NCBI RefSeq assembly: GCF_003600645.1
Contig: NZ_CP032482.1
Span: 3,596,001 to 3,660,000 of the forward strand
Source of the DNA: Yersinia rochesterensis
GTDB lineage: Bacteria; Pseudomonadota; Gammaproteobacteria; Enterobacterales; Enterobacteriaceae
DNA: 64,000 bases
Direction of reading: 5' to 3'
The notes beneath the pieces are model-generated. The model worked only from the letters and a program-made list of their open reading frames with translations. It was not told the origin of the DNA and made no database searches. The translations under genes were made by a program, and so were the position numbers. Shown one piece after another: positions 1 to 10,960 of this stretch (the first letter of the stretch is position 1; each line of letters starts with the position of its first letter).

Positions 1-3000
1 GTCAGTTCACCCGCAGCACCGATATGATGTGCGCCACTGAAGCTGTTCGTGCCGGTCAAAGTCACTGCGGCGTTGGTATTGATATCACCATTGCCGCTCA
101 GCACATTCGCCAGCGCCGCATTGGCCCCGTTCAGGTTCAAATCGCCCAGCACGTTAACCGCGCTGCTGCCCAGTGTGCCCGCGCCGCTCAGGGTGGCGGA
201 AGCACCGCTGGCAATATTGGTTTGCCCCGCCAGACCGCTGTTGGCGGCACTGAGGGCTAAATCGCCGCCATTGATATTCAGGGTGCCGGAGCCGGTCAAA
301 CCGCCGGTTGCGGTGGAAGCCCCGCCGGCACTCAGGTTCAATGTACCGCCCGCGATATTCAGAATATTGCTGTTGGTCAACAGGCCGCTGCTGAGCGCCC
401 CGCCAGTGCCTAATGTGACCGTCCCGGCGTTGGTCAGTGCGCCCACCGTCTGGCTGTGGCCGTTAATATTGGTGCTGGCCCCGCTGAGCACATCCAGCAA
501 TGAGGTGCGCCCAAAAGCATTGTTAGCCCCCAGAATCAGCGAACCCGCATTGACTGTGGTCGCCCCGCTGTAGGTATTGGTGCTATTCGCCAGTGTCAGC
601 GCGCCATTGCTGGCATCTACCTGCAAACCGCCGTTGCCCGACAGCGCCGCATTCAATACCCGATTCGCCGTCGCTCCGCTCTCCGTGACCAGTAATAAGG
701 CATCATTGCCGCCGGTTAACAATTCCAGCGCTTTGAGGGAGTAATTGACGTACAAACCCGTGCCGCTGCTACCGTCACTGCTGGTCAGGCCATAGTTATG
801 AGTGGCATTGGCGACCGTCACCCCGCCCTGCTCGATGGTGGACAGCACCGCCTGACCACCGGATGTCACCGACGTGCCGTTGATCACCAAATCCAGATCG
901 TTGACATTACCGGTGACGTTATTGCCGTTGATCAGCTCCAGCATGATGTCGCCCCGATCTTGCGCGAGGATCGACAAGTTGGGTGCGATGACCGGGTTGG
1001 TGTTCTCCCAGTTGCTCGTGCCGGTGACACTGACCGTGCCGCTGTTCAGCGCCAGTTCGGTCACGTTGACCACTCCATTGGCCTGTGACTGCGGGGCGGC
1101 ACCGTCAAAAATCAGGGTGCCGCCATTCAGATTCAGCCCATGCACTGTGCGGTCGGTGGAACCCACGGTGGTGACGTTGTTAGCCGACAGTTTCAGCGTG
1201 GCATTCGCCAGCGCTGCTGTGTTGTCCGCTGTTAAGGCAAAAGTGGAGTTCGTCAGGTTCACTGTGCCGCTGAATGCCCCGCCCACCGAGGTGCCGAAGT
1301 CAAATGCCGTGCTGGCCAGATTCTTCGCCACATTCAGGGTGCCGTTGCCGGTCAGGCCGTGGTCAAACAGCGCGATATCAGTCAGGTTCAACGTGGCATT
1401 GGCGATATCCACCGCCACCGCATTATCGACCGCATTACTGCTGGTCAGCGTGGCATTTGAGCCGCCGGTCACCTGCAATATCCCGCTGCCCGTCACCGTA
1501 TTGGCAAAGGTGCCGTTAAAGCCACTCAGCGCCAGAATATCCTGCGCCCCCGCCAGAGCGATGTTGGCCGCCGCGCCCAGATTATTCGTTGAGCCGACAG
1601 TTAGTTTACTGTTCCCCGCCACAGCATACTGGCCGAGGAAGTTGCTGTTATTGCCGGTCAGACTGGTGTTCGCGCCGGTGGTGACGTCCACCACAGAACC
1701 GGCAACCCCGCTGAGCGCATTGGCGATGGTGCCGCTAACGCCATTTAGCACCAGATGCGAGGTGGCGGTGTCCAGCCCAACTGTGGCCGTTGACGCCCCG
1801 AGATTACTGGCCTGTGTCACTGTCAGTTCACCCGCAGCACCGATATGATGTGCGCCACTGAAGCTGTTCGTGCCGGTCAAAGTCACTGCGGCGTTGGTAT
1901 TGATATCACCATTGCCGCTCAGCACATTCGCCAGCGCCGCATTGGCCCCGTTCAGGTTCAAATCGCCCAGCACGTTAACCGCGCTGCTGCCCAGTGTGCC
2001 CGCGCCGCTCAGGGTGGCGGAAGCACCGCTGGCAATATTGGTTTGCCCCGCCAGACCGCTGTTGGCGGCACTGAGGGCTAAATCGCCGCCATTGATATTC
2101 AGGGTGCCGGAGCCGGTCAAACCGCCGGTTGCGGTGGAAGCCCCGCCGGCACTCAGGTTCAATGTACCGCCCGCGATATTCAGAATATTGCTGTTGGTCA
2201 ACAGGCCGCTGCTGAGCGCCCCGCCAGTGCCTAATGTGACCGTCCCGGCGTTGGTCAGTGCGCCCACCGTCTGGCTGTGGCCGTTAATATTGGCAGAGGT
2301 ACCCGCCACCGTGTTCAGCGCCGAAGTCTGGCCCAGCGCATCATTACTGCCCAGAGTCAAAATACCGCCATTGACTGAGGTGCTGCCGGTATAATTATTG
2401 GTCGCGTTAGTCAGCGTCGTTGCGCTGTTATCAGCACCAATAATCAAATTACCCGCGCCAGTCAATTGTGCCACCAAGGTGTTATCAGCATTGACCGCAC
2501 CTTGCGATGTCAGGGTTAAACTTTCACCGGCAAGTAAATTCAGTTGAGTTAGTGCGGAGGTCACACTTAAACCACCGCTGCCCGACAGCGCATAATTATA
2601 CAGTGCCTCAGCAACCGTATTGCCTCCCTGAATAATATTTTCAGTGGTGCCATTACCCAGAGTGCCGCCGACAATATTCTGTAATGTCAGTCGCGCCAAT
2701 TCAGTCGTTGACAACACATTGGTACTGTTAATTAATTGGGCTGAATTGCCGGTATCCTGATCGAGTAAATTCCCACCGGTGGTGAGAGCCGGATCAACTC
2801 GGATGATACTGTCATCCGTCACCGCCAGCGTATCCGTGGTGATTAAACTGCCGCTGCCAAATGCAGCGGTTGCACCGTTAAGAGTAAAATTACCGATCGT
2901 CTGATTACTGTTATCCACGGCAACCGTGGTGCCAACAGAGGCAATAAATGAAGCATTGTTCAATGCCGCAGTATTATTGCCACTCAGGGCAAAAATACTG

Positions 3001-6000
3001 TTTTGCATATCTACCGTACCGGCAAATGCGCTGCCGGTATTCACACCAAAATTGAACGTGTTATTGGCAGTATCGATATTCAGGGTGCCGTTGCCGGTCA
3101 GGCCGTGGTCAAACAGCGCGATGTCAGTCAGGTTCAACGTGGCATTGGTGATATCCACCGCCACCGCATTATCGACCGCATTACTGCTGGTCAGCGTGGC
3201 ATTTGAGCCGCCGGTCACCTGCAATATCCCGCTGCCCGTCACTGCATTGGCAAAGGTGCCGCTAAAACCACTCAGTGCCAGAGTGTCCTGCGCGCCCGCC
3301 AAGGTGACGTTGGAAATCGCCCCCAGATTATTCGTTGAGCTGACAGTCAGTTTGCTGTTCCCCGCCAGAGCATACTGGCCAAGGAACCCGCTGTTATTGC
3401 CGGTCAGACTGGTGTTCGCGCCGGTGGTGACGTCCACCACAGAACCGGCAACGCCGCTGAGGACATTGGCGACCGTGCCATTGACCCCGTTCAGCACCAG
3501 ATGCGAGGTGGCGGTATCCAGCCCGATGGTGGCAGTCGAGGCCCCCAGATTACTGGCCTGCGTCACTGTCAGCGCGCCGGTGGCACCGATATGATGCCCG
3601 CCACTGAAAGTATTGGTGCCGGTCAGGGTCACTGCGGCGTTAGTGTTGATATTGCCATTGCCGCTCAGCACATTCGCCAGCGCCGCATTGGCCCCGTTCA
3701 GGTTCAAATCGCCCAGCACGTTAACCGCGCTGCTGCCCAGTGTGCCCGCGCCGCTCAAGGTGGCGGAAGCACCGCTGGCAATATTGGTTTGCCCCGCCAG
3801 ACCGCTGTTGGCGGCACTGAGGGCTAAATCGCCGCCATTGATATTCAGGGTGCCGGAGCCGGTCAAACCGCCGGTTGCGGTGGAAGCCCCGCCGGCACTC
3901 AGGTTCAATGTACCGCCCGCGATATTCAGAATATTGCTGTTGGTCAACAGGCCGCTGCTGAGCGCCCCGCCAGTGCCTAATGTGACCGTCCCGGCGTTGG
4001 TCAGTGCGCCCACCGTCTGGCTGTGGCCGTTAATATTGGCAGAGGTACCCGCCACCGTGTTCAGCGCCGAAGTCTGGCCCAGCGCATCATTACTGCCCAG
4101 AGTCAAAATACCGCCATTGACTGAGGTGCTGCCGGTATAATTATTGGTCGCGTTAGTCAGCGTCGTTGCGCTGTTATCAGCACCAATAATCAAATTACCC
4201 GCGCCAGTCAATTGTGCCACCAAGGTGTTATCAGCATTGACCGCACCTTGCGATGTCAGGGTTAAACTTTCACCGGCAAGCAAATTCAGTTGAGTTAGTG
4301 CGGAGGTCACACTTAAACCACCGCTGCCCGACAGCGCATAATTATACAGTGCCTCAGCAACCGTATTGCCTCCCTGAATAATATTTTCAGTGGTGCCATT
4401 ACCCAGAGTGCCGCCGACAATATTTTGTAATGTCAGTCGCGCCAATTCAGTCGTTGACAACACATTGGTACTGTTAATTAATTGGGCTGAATTGCCGGTA
4501 TCCTGATCGAGTAAATTCCCACCGGTGGTGAGAGCCGGATCAACTCGGATGATACTGTCATCCGTCACCGCCAGCGTATCCGTGGTGATTAAACTGCCGC
4601 TGCCAAATGCAGCGGTTGCACCGTTAAGAGTAAAATTACCGATCGTCTGATTACTGTTATCCACGGCAACCGTGGTGCCAACAGAGGCAATAAATGAAGC
4701 ATTGTTCAATGCCGCAGTATTATTGCCACTCAGGGCAAAAATACTGTTTTGCATATCTACCGTACCGGCAAATGCGCTGCCGGTATTCACACCAAAATTG
4801 AACGTGTTATTGGCAGTATCGATATTCAGGGTGCCGTTGCCGGTCAGGCCGTGGTCAAACAGCGCGATGTCAGTCAGGTTCAACGTGGCATTGGTGATAT
4901 CCACCGCCACCGCATTATCGACCGCATTACTGCTGGTCAGCGTGGCATTTGAGCCGCCGGTCACCTGCAATATCCCGCTGCCCGTCACTGCATTGGCAAA
5001 GGTGCCGCTAAAACCACTCAGTGCCAGAGTGTCCTGCGCGCCCGCCAAGGTGACGTTGGAAATCGCCCCCAGATTATTCGTTGAGCTGACAGTCAGTTTG
5101 CTGTTCCCCGCCAGAGCATACTGGCCAAGGAACCCGCTGTTATTGCCGGTCAGACTGGTGTTCGCGCCGGTGGTGACGTCCACCACAGAACCGGCAACGC
5201 CGCTGAGGACATTGGCGACCGTGCCATTGACCCCGTTCAGCACCAGATGCGAGGTGGCGGTATCCAGCCCGATGGTGGCAGTCGAGGCCCCCAGATTACT
5301 GGCCTGCGTCACTGTCAGCGCGCCGGTGGCACCGATATGATGCCCGCCACTGAAAGTATTGGTACCGGTCAAAGTCACTGCGGCGTTGGTGTTGATATCT
5401 CCTGTGCCACTCAGCACATTAGCCAGCGCCGCATTAGCCCCGTTCAGATTTAAATCGCCCAGCACGTTAATGGCGCTGCTGCCCAGTGTGCCCGCACCAC
5501 TCAGGGTGGCGGAAGCACCGCTGGCAATATTGGTTTGCCCCGCCAGACCGCTGTTGGCGGCACTGAGGGCTAAATCGCCGCCATTGATATTCAGGGTGCC
5601 GGAGCCGGTCAAACCGCCGGTTGCGGTGGAAGCCCCGCCGGCACTCAGGTTCAATGTACCGCCCGCGATATTCAGAATATTGCTGTTGGTCAACAGGCCG
5701 CTGCTGAGCGCCCCGCCAGTGCCTAATGTGACCGTCCCGGCGTTGGTCAGTGCGCCCACCGTCTGGCTGTGGCCGTTAATATTGGCAGAGGTACCCGCCA
5801 CCGTGTTCAGCGCCGAAGTCTGGCCCAGCGCATCATTACTGCCCAGAGTCAAAATACCGCCATTGACTGAGGTGCTGCCGGTATAATTATTGGTCGCGTT
5901 AGTCAGCGTCGTTGCGCTGTTATCAGCACCAATAATCAAATTACCCGCGCCAGTCAATTGTGCCACCAAGGTGTTATCAGCATTGACCGCACCTTGCGAT

Positions 6001-6592
6001 GTCAGGGTTAAACTTTCACCGGCAAGCAAATTCAGTTGAGTTAGTGCGGAGGTCACACTTAAACCACCGCTGCCCGACAGCGCATAATTATACAGTGCCT
6101 CAGCAACCGTATTGCCTCCCTGAATAATATTTTCAGTGGTGCCATTACCCAGAGTGCCGCCGACAATATTTTGTAATGTCAGTCGCGCCAATTCAGTCGT
6201 TGACAACACATTGGTACTGTTAATTAATTGGGCTGAATTGCCGGTATCCTGATCGAGTAAATTCCCACCGGTGGTGAGAGCCGGATCAACTCGGATGATA
6301 CTGTCATCCGTCACCGCCAGCGTATCCGTGGTGATTAAACTGCCGCTGCCAAATGCAGCGGTTGCACCGTTAAGAGTAAAATTACCGATCGTCTGATTAC
6401 TGTTATCCACGGCAACCGTGGTGCCAACAGAGGCAATAAATGAAGCATTGTTCAATGCCGCAGTATTATTGCCACTCAGGGCAAAAATACTGTTTTGCAT
6501 ATCTACCGTACCGGCAAATGCGCTGCCGGTATTCACACCAAAATTGAACGTGTTATTGGCAGTATCGATATTCAGGGTGCCGTTGCCGGTCA
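1..6592 (-). repeat. long in-frame tandem repeats inside the adhesin gene
   Basis: Unit boundaries can be followed with the anchor ACCGATATGATG, found near 21, 1842, 3588 and 5334. The spacing is 1821, 1746 and 1746 bp (607, 582, 582 codons). Units 1822-3567 and 3568-5313 look almost identical by eye over their length. The unit at 5314 matches until about 6592 and then becomes unique. The leftmost unit (1-1821) is a mosaic: its first about 450 bp and last about 490 bp match the others, but the middle differs. The array continues past the left edge. Confidence 0.93.
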
Positions 6593-9452
6593 GCGCATTA
6601 TTAGAAACCGCCACCCCATTCAGATTCAGCCTGCCATTCAGCGCAATTTCCGTCGTGCCCAGCTGATTGCTATTGCTGGCGGCGAGAATCCCGCCCTGAT
6701 CGACCTGCCAATTCCCGACAAAAGCACTTGCCTGGCTTAACGTGACATTAGCACCATTATTGACGATGGCTGAACCATCCCCCCCAGAGACATGGCCTAA
6801 TGAGGCATTCAGAGTGCCATTGAATGTGCTGCCAAATAGCAGATCACTGGTACTGTCAATATTAATGGCACCGCTACCAATGTTAGTGTCAGATGTCAGA
6901 GTAATCAGGCTGTCTGTCAGATTGATATTGGCAAAACCTTGTAAAGAAGTGCCAGTGGCTAAGGTATCTGTTGATGTATTGATATTCAGCGTATTGGTCC
7001 CAGTACCAGCATTCAGAGAACCTAAATAGGTACTGCCTAACGTCATCCCATTGATAGTAAAAGTATCATCGCCCACCCCGGTATTAATGGATGAGACTTG
7101 AGTACCGTTCTGAATAGTGACGTTATTATTGCCATCCCCCAGATTAATCGCACCAGTGCTTTCTGAAGCACTTCCCAGCACCAAAGTATCGTTACCGGAA
7201 CCAGTGGTTAATGTTCCGTTCAATATCGCATTATTATTAATTATGTTCGCGGCAGTTCCGCCAAATATCACCCCGCCATTAATGGTTCCGTTGTTATTTA
7301 ATGTCTTGGCGGTAGTACCTGCAAAATTAATCGCCGTGGCACCCCCTGCATTGATTCTGGCATTCGCACCAATGGTCGTGGCTGTCACGGCACCATCAGT
7401 GACGCGTAAACCGGTACCGCCGCTGTTAGTGACATTGACACTCAAATTGGCACTGGAAAGATCAACGCCACCGCCACTGGCGTTGATCCCGGTTCCGGCA
7501 CCAGAAACATTGATATCTAATGCCGCCGGGCTCCAGCCAGTTAACGCCGTGTTAACCGTCGCAATCCCGGTCCCAGTGCCAGTGACATTAATTTCATTAC
7601 GACCATTGGCGCTGTCGGCAAACGTCAAACCAGCCAGGCTATCCAGGGCCGTGCCAGTCACGGTGTTGAGGATGACATGGTTTAACGTCAGATTAACTCC
7701 CGCCGCTTTTGAGAAGGCGGCACCGGCACCATTCACATTGAGGATCAAATCAGTTAAAACATGGCTATTGGTGGTTCCTGCGAAAGTAAACCCGGTCGCC
7801 GCGCCTGTCGTGGTAATTGTTCCCCCGACCATATTCAATAGCGCATTGGCTAGAATATTAACACCCGTCCCACCGCTGGCACTGATTGTCCCGCCAGTAT
7901 TATCAACACTGACTGTTTTGGCTGTCGTAGCGGAAATAGAAAGCCCGGCGGTAGTGCTGTTGATGGTACCCGCGTTGGTGATATTTACCGACCCACTACC
8001 AGAATCAGTGACAGTGATCCCGGTCGCTTTTCTGATAGTACCCTCCGCCTCATTACGAATGACCACATTGCCCGATGAGGCAGCACTGACATTAATCCCC
8101 GTGCCGGCGGTGGTGTTTAGCGTGCCATCTGAGATGGTCGCCGCTGAACGGATATAAATCCCCCCCGTCCCTGCCAGAGTTTTGCTGGCAGTGATCCCAT
8201 CATTGCCAGCGCCAGCGGCAACAACAAGATTTGAACCCGCGGCCAGATTATAGATAACATCTCTCGTTGAGGCTGGGCCATTATAAATATATGCAGTGGC
8301 AACAGTACTGGGGGCATTACTGATTACATCACCCGCCAGGTTATTCATGTTAATTACAGCACCAGCGCCAAATAAACCGGTAGCCGTGTTATAAGAGCCA
8401 ATCTGTACACCATAGTTAGCGAGACCCAACGGATTTTGGCCATCGATAACCAGGCTTAATTTGGCACCATCTTCAATCATATAGTTATACGATGGCACCC
8501 CCACGCCAACAATAGCCAGGCCATTAGTCAGCCGCGTGCCAGTAATACTCACATCAGAACCACTGGCAAAAGTGAGCACGCTATTCGCTGCTGAACCATT
8601 GCTCCAAAAGACCGCCGGATAGTCAGGGCTGGCTATTGCGGTTAAGTCGAAATGTCCAGTAAATGCGATATTGTTAGCTAATACCAATTGTCGATAAGTG
8701 CCGAAATTCAAAGTGACGGGTTGGGTAATATCGCCAAATATCACTCTACCGAAATCATTGGGTGCGGCCGCAGCACCATCAAGCCCCATAGCAACCAATT
8801 TGCCATTGGGGACTGAGTTGATCTCATCCAAAGTCACGTCTAACCGAGTGGTAGCATCTTGCACATACACCAATCGGGAAATGGTGCCGCTGGTGGTCGC
8901 CAGCGTTGATGTAATATCATTAAAGTTGGTGAGTTTGAATGTTGCATTCTCCGCAGCCCAAGCCACATTATTTGTGCTGCCCGCATACATATTGAAAGCA
9001 TAACCCGCAAATTTTAAGTCATAACCACCACCATCAATCACCAGATTCTGTCGTGCATTGGTGGTTTGGTTTACTGTCATACCCAAAGAATATGCCGTTG
9101 AAAGATCAATGTTCGCGGTTAATAAAATGGTTGTCGCTGCACTTCCCGCCCCGGTATTACTCAACGCAGTCGCTAAACTTGCTGCCGTTCCCACCGCCAC
9201 GCAACTCGCGCCCATTGCAGTACATTGTGCGGCAGTAATAGCCAATGCAGGTTGAATGCCCAATGCGCCCATCACGGCAACAGCCAAAATAGCTATTTTA
9301 GGTTGAATATGGTGATTTAATGTATCGAGGATAAATTGAGAAGTAAAAGAGCGCTGAGTAGTTGTTGATTTTTGTTTTCCTTTAGCGAATTCTCCTACAG
9401 CAACCCATATATTCAATGACCTATTCCAAATAACTTTAAAAATTGCATTCAT
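1..9452 (-). CDS. giant repeat-rich autotransporter adhesin (5' part, partial)
   Basis: The frame is open from ATG at 9452 to the left edge, 3150 codons, so the C-terminus and expected beta-barrel are not seen. The start MNAIFKVIWNRSLNIWVAVGEF is an extended signal peptide region (ESPR) typical of type V secreted proteins, followed by a hydrophobic stretch (IAILAVAVMGALG) and a likely cleavage after ALA. A Shine-Dalgarno AAGGAT lies 5 bases upstream. The passenger is Gly/Asn/Thr/Ser-rich with motifs such as TGSGTLNINGG and LTGTNSFSGA, the style of passenger-associated transport repeats that fold as a beta-helix. From about 6592 leftward it is built of very similar units of 582-607 codons; every period is a multiple of three, so the frame is kept. 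The likely role is surface adhesion or aggregation. The family is clear; the exact adhesin name is not. Confidence 0.9.
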   Translation of the reverse strand, partial: MNAIFKVIWNRSLNIWVAVGEFAKGKQKSTTTQRSFTSQFILDTLNHHIQPKIAILAVAVMGALGIQPALAITAAQCTAMGASCVAVGTAASLATALSNTGAGSAATTILLTANIDLSTAYSLGMTVNQTTNARQNLVIDGGGYDLKFAGYAFNMYAGSTNNVAWAAENATFKLTNFNDITSTLATTSGTISRLVYVQDATTRLDVTLDEINSVPNGKLVAMGLDGAAAAPNDFGRVIFGDITQPVTLNFGTYRQLVLANNIAFTGHFDLTAIASPDYPAVFWSNGSAANSVLTFASGSDVSITGTRLTNGLAIVGVGVPSYNYMIEDGAKLSLVIDGQNPLGLANYGVQIGSYNTATGLFGAGAVINMNNLAGDVISNAPSTVATAYIYNGPASTRDVIYNLAAGSNLVVAAGAGNDGITASKTLAGTGGIYIRSAATISDGTLNTTAGTGINVSAASSGNVVIRNEAEGTIRKATGITVTDSGSGSVNITNAGTINSTTAGLSISATTAKTVSVDNTGGTISASGGTGVNILANALLNMVGGTITTTGAATGFTFAGTTNSHVLTDLILNVNGAGAAFSKAAGVNLTLNHVILNTVTGTALDSLAGLTFADSANGRNEINVTGTGTGIATVNTALTGWSPAALDINVSGAGTGINASGGGVDLSSANLSVNVTNSGGTGLRVTDGAVTATTIGANARINAGGATAINFAGTTAKTLNNNGTINGGVIFGGTAANIINNNAILNGTLTTGSGNDTLVLGSASESTGAINLGDGNNNVTIQNGTQVSSINTGVGDDTFTINGMTLGSTYLGSLNAGTGTNTLNINTSTDTLATGTSLQGFANINLTDSLITLTSDTNIGSGAINIDSTSDLLFGSTFNGTLNASLGHVSGGDGSAIVNNGANVTLSQASAFVGNWQVDQGGILAASNSNQLGTTEIALNGRLNLNGVAVSNNALTGNGTLNIDTANNTFNFGVNTGSAFAGTVDMQNSIFALSGNNTAALNNASFIASVGTTVAVDNSNQTIGNFTLNGATAAFGSGSLITTDTLAVTDDSIIRVDPALTTGGNLLDQDTGNSAQLINSTNVLSTTELARLTLQNIVGGTLGNGTTENIIQGGNTVAEALYNYALSGSGGLSVTSALTQLNLLAGESLTLTSQGAVNADNTLVAQLTGAGNLIIGADNSATTLTNATNNYTGSTSVNGGILTLGSNDALGQTSALNTVAGTSANINGHSQTVGALTNAGTVTLGTGGALSSGLLTNSNILNIAGGTLNLSAGGASTATGGLTGSGTLNINGGDLALSAANSGLAGQTNIASGASATLSGAGTLGSSAINVLGDLNLNGANAALANVLSGTGDINTNAAVTLTGTNTFSGGHHIGATGALTVTQASNLGASTATIGLDTATSHLVLNGVNGTVANVLSGVAGSVVDVTTGANTSLTGNNSGFLGQYALAGNSKLTVSSTNNLGAISNVTLAGAQDTLALSGFSGTFANAVTGSGILQVTGGSNATLTSSNAVDNAVAVDITNATLNLTDIALFDHGLTGNGTLNIDTANNTFNFGVNTGSAFAGTVDMQNSIFALSGNNTAALNNASFIASVGTTVAVDNSNQTIGNFTLNGATAAFGSGSLITTDTLAVTDDSIIRVDPALTTGGNLLDQDTGNSAQLINSTNVLSTTELARLTLQNIVGGTLGNGTTENIIQGGNTVAEALYNYALSGSGGLSVTSALTQLNLLAGESLTLTSQGAVNADNTLVAQLTGAGNLIIGADNSATTLTNATNNYTGSTSVNGGILTLGSNDALGQTSALNTVAGTSANINGHSQTVGALTNAGTVTLGTGGALSSGLLTNSNILNIAGGTLNLSAGGASTATGGLTGSGTLNINGGDLALSAANSGLAGQTNIASGASATLSGAGTLGSSAVNVLGDLNLNGANAALANVLSGNGNINTNAAVTLTGTNTFSGGHHIGATGALTVTQASNLGASTATIGLDTATSHLVLNGVNGTVANVLSGVAGSVVDVTTGANTSLTGNNSGFLGQYALAGNSKLTVSSTNNLGAISNVTLAGAQDTLALSGFSGTFANAVTGSGILQVTGGSNATLTSSNAVDNAVAVDITNATLNLTDIALFDHGLTGNGTLNIDTANNTFNFGVNTGSAFAGTVDMQNSIFALSGNNTAALNNASFIASVGTTVAVDNSNQTIGNFTLNGATAAFGSGSLITTDTLAVTDDSIIRVDPALTTGGNLLDQDTGNSAQLINSTNVLSTTELARLTLQNIVGGTLGNGTTENIIQGGNTVAEALYNYALSGSGGLSVTSALTQLNLLAGESLTLTSQGAVNADNTLVAQLTGAGNLIIGADNSATTLTNATNNYTGSTSVNGGILTLGSNDALGQTSALNTVAGTSANINGHSQTVGALTNAGTVTLGTGGALSSGLLTNSNILNIAGGTLNLSAGGASTATGGLTGSGTLNINGGDLALSAANSGLAGQTNIASGASATLSGAGTLGSSAVNVLGDLNLNGANAALANVLSGNGDINTNAAVTLTGTNSFSGAHHIGAAGELTVTQASNLGASTATVGLDTATSHLVLNGVSGTIANALSGVAGSVVDVTTGANTSLTGNNSNFLGQYAVAGNSKLTVGSTNNLGAAANIALAGAQDILALSGFNGTFANTVTGSGILQVTGGSNATLTSSNAVDNAVAVDIANATLNLTDIALFDHGLTGNGTLNVAKNLASTAFDFGTSVGGAFSGTVNLTNSTFALTADNTAALANATLKLSANNVTTVGSTDRTVHGLNLNGGTLIFDGAAPQSQANGVVNVTELALNSGTVSVTGTSNWENTNPVIAPNLSILAQDRGDIMLELINGNNVTGNVNDLDLVINGTSVTSGGQAVLSTIEQGGVTVANATHNYGLTSSDGSSGTGLYVNYSLKALELLTGGNDALLLVTESGATANRVLNAALSGNGGLQVDASNGALTLANSTNTYSGATTVNAGSLILGANNAFGRTSLLDVLSGASTNINGHSQTVGALTNAGTVTLGTGGALSSGLLTNSNILNIAGGTLNLSAGGASTATGGLTGSGTLNINGGDLALSAANSGLAGQTNIASGASATLSGAGTLGSSAVNVLGDLNLNGANAALANVLSGNGDINTNAAVTLTGTNSFSGAHHIGAAGEL

Positions 9453-10281
9453 ATCTATCCTTAAAAGATTTAAATCTTATTGAAAAGGTATTGACGACAG
9501 CGCTCTTTATCCATCAGGCGACAGATAACCAGGTAAATAACCCATTTAATAAGTAAGCGATTTTCGTGTTGAATTTAGGGTGTTTTAGACTCGCGGTAGG
9601 CGAATTCACCCGGAAAGCTTTGTTTTATATCATGCTATCTACAAGCCACTGTAAAATTCACATCTAATGGTTTTTTATTCGAATTTAATTATTTATACGG
9701 ATATTTAAAAGGTAGAACAACATTTACTATATGTAAAAATATATCGCCGCAAACACAACGTCAGGCATAAAAATCTGAAATCTATTAGCATTTAAGTTTT
9801 TAAACTCAATTTAATTAAAACATTAGAAATAAAACACCAAAATATCCATGTTATTTAGGTGTATATATTCTATTGATACGAATAAAAAGAAGATTATTCA
9901 TACGAATAATGGAAACTTCCTACAATATTGAAGGGAATTTTATTACTTAAATTAGCGTAAATTGTTTCATTTTTTTTATGTAAAATCCCACGTCATTTTT
10001 TTAAAAATTTAATTAACTTTCACTTTCCCAATGAGTTATATAACTTTAAGATTTTCCCTATCAATAATAAAAAACAATATAATCAGTTTTATTTATCAAC
10101 CCATTCGGGGGGAATGTATCATTTGGCACTGCGACTGCTCATCATTTTAAAGGAAAATCGTATTGAATAAGAATGCGTAATTTGTGATCTTACACGTAAA
10201 AAATACTGACAGATCCAACCAGGGATAACTTTAGCAATGATATTATCGAGTGAAGTGCAATAAATTGTGTGCTGGTTGGAT
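9453..10281. other. AT-rich upstream region of the adhesin gene
   Basis: About 830 bases without a convincing gene. The part next to the adhesin holds its ribosome binding site. The rest is AT-rich with long A and T runs, a composition often bound by H-NS, but no operator could be assigned. A 62-codon minus-strand frame at 10190-10378 overlaps the end of cueP and was not accepted. Confidence 0.5.
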
Positions 10282-10313
10282 AATGAAAACCAGCCGCTAA
10301 GCTGATTTTCATT
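10282..10313 (-). terminator. hairpin after cueP
   Basis: An inverted repeat of 13 bases (AATGAAAACCAGC against GCTGATTTTCATT, one mismatch) with a 6-base loop lies 35 bases past the cueP stop. The A-rich/T-rich arms resemble an intrinsic terminator, but there is no separate long T run, so it is a moderate call. Confidence 0.5.
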
Positions 10314-10347
10314 ATTTTAGATAATCTAAGACTCACTCTGATAAGGT

Positions 10348-10908
10348 TTATTTTTTCAGTCGCAATGTCGTCATGCAAGTTTGGCTTTCAACTTGGGTCG
10401 CAAAAGGTGATATCGCCTTAATCCCTTGATAATTCACTTCTATCGTCCCTTCTATATTACGTGGCAACCACACACCAATAAAACCATTCTGATAGCTGGT
10501 CAGTTTATCCTGCAAGATAACGTTCCCGGTTTGATCGGTGATTTTCACATCGAAGGTGGTATTCGCCAATTCGCCACGGCAACCAGACAAACTGTGATTA
10601 AAACATGGATGGGTTTGGTTGATATAAGGCGCAAATGAGAGATAGAACTTATCACCCACAGGGAAAGAAAACTCCTGCTGCCCATCCGATAATTTCAACT
10701 CAGTCCCGGTGACTGAGGCTGAATACGCCAAAGGCCGTTCTTGTTTGGATTGATCAATTGTCTCAATCATTTGCTCAGTAGTTTTTCCTGATATTCCATG
10801 CTGAGCCAAAAATTCTGTTTGAGTTGTCGCGGAGGCAAATTGGCTGAAAGTGATGGCGGCAAAAGCAACAATCGCCAAGCGCGTTGCTGAAGCAAATGTT
10901 TTATTCAT
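10348..10908 (-). CDS. cueP: CueP-type periplasmic copper-binding protein
   Basis: The 186-residue protein has an N-terminal signal peptide (cleavage probably after ASA, residue 27). Its core closely resembles Salmonella CueP, a periplasmic copper-binding protein that stores copper and helps load superoxide dismutase. The diagnostic region is THPCFNHSLSGCRGEL, and the late SQTCMTTLRL supplies the third cysteine. The three cysteines (C102, C110, C178) match the copper-ligand cysteines known for the family. The length is also close to the usual about 180 residues. The start is supported by AAAGGA 9 bases upstream. A CueR-like promoter stands 53-83 bases upstream, so copper induction is likely. 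The gene stands alone; no copper ATPase or oxidase is adjacent. Confidence 0.88.
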   Translation of the reverse strand: MNKTFASATRLAIVAFAAITFSQFASATTQTEFLAQHGISGKTTEQMIETIDQSKQERPLAYSASVTGTELKLSDGQQEFSFPVGDKFYLSFAPYINQTHPCFNHSLSGCRGELANTTFDVKITDQTGNVILQDKLTSYQNGFIGVWLPRNIEGTIEVNYQGIKAISPFATQVESQTCMTTLRLKK

Positions 10909-10960
10909 TATGGTGGGTCCTTTTTCGATAAGCGAAATGTATTTTAATAGGATGGGCCAT

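Noticed and set aside
49..8157. Many plus-strand frames of 60-350 codons across the adhesin region
   Set aside because: They repeat with the adhesin units, are Ala/Pro/Val-rich antisense readings and have no family resemblance; the minus frame is continuous and begins with a proper ESPR signal.
10190..10378. 62-codon minus-strand frame overlapping the end of cueP
   Set aside because: Overlaps cueP and its hairpin, and has no recognisable protein character or ribosome site.
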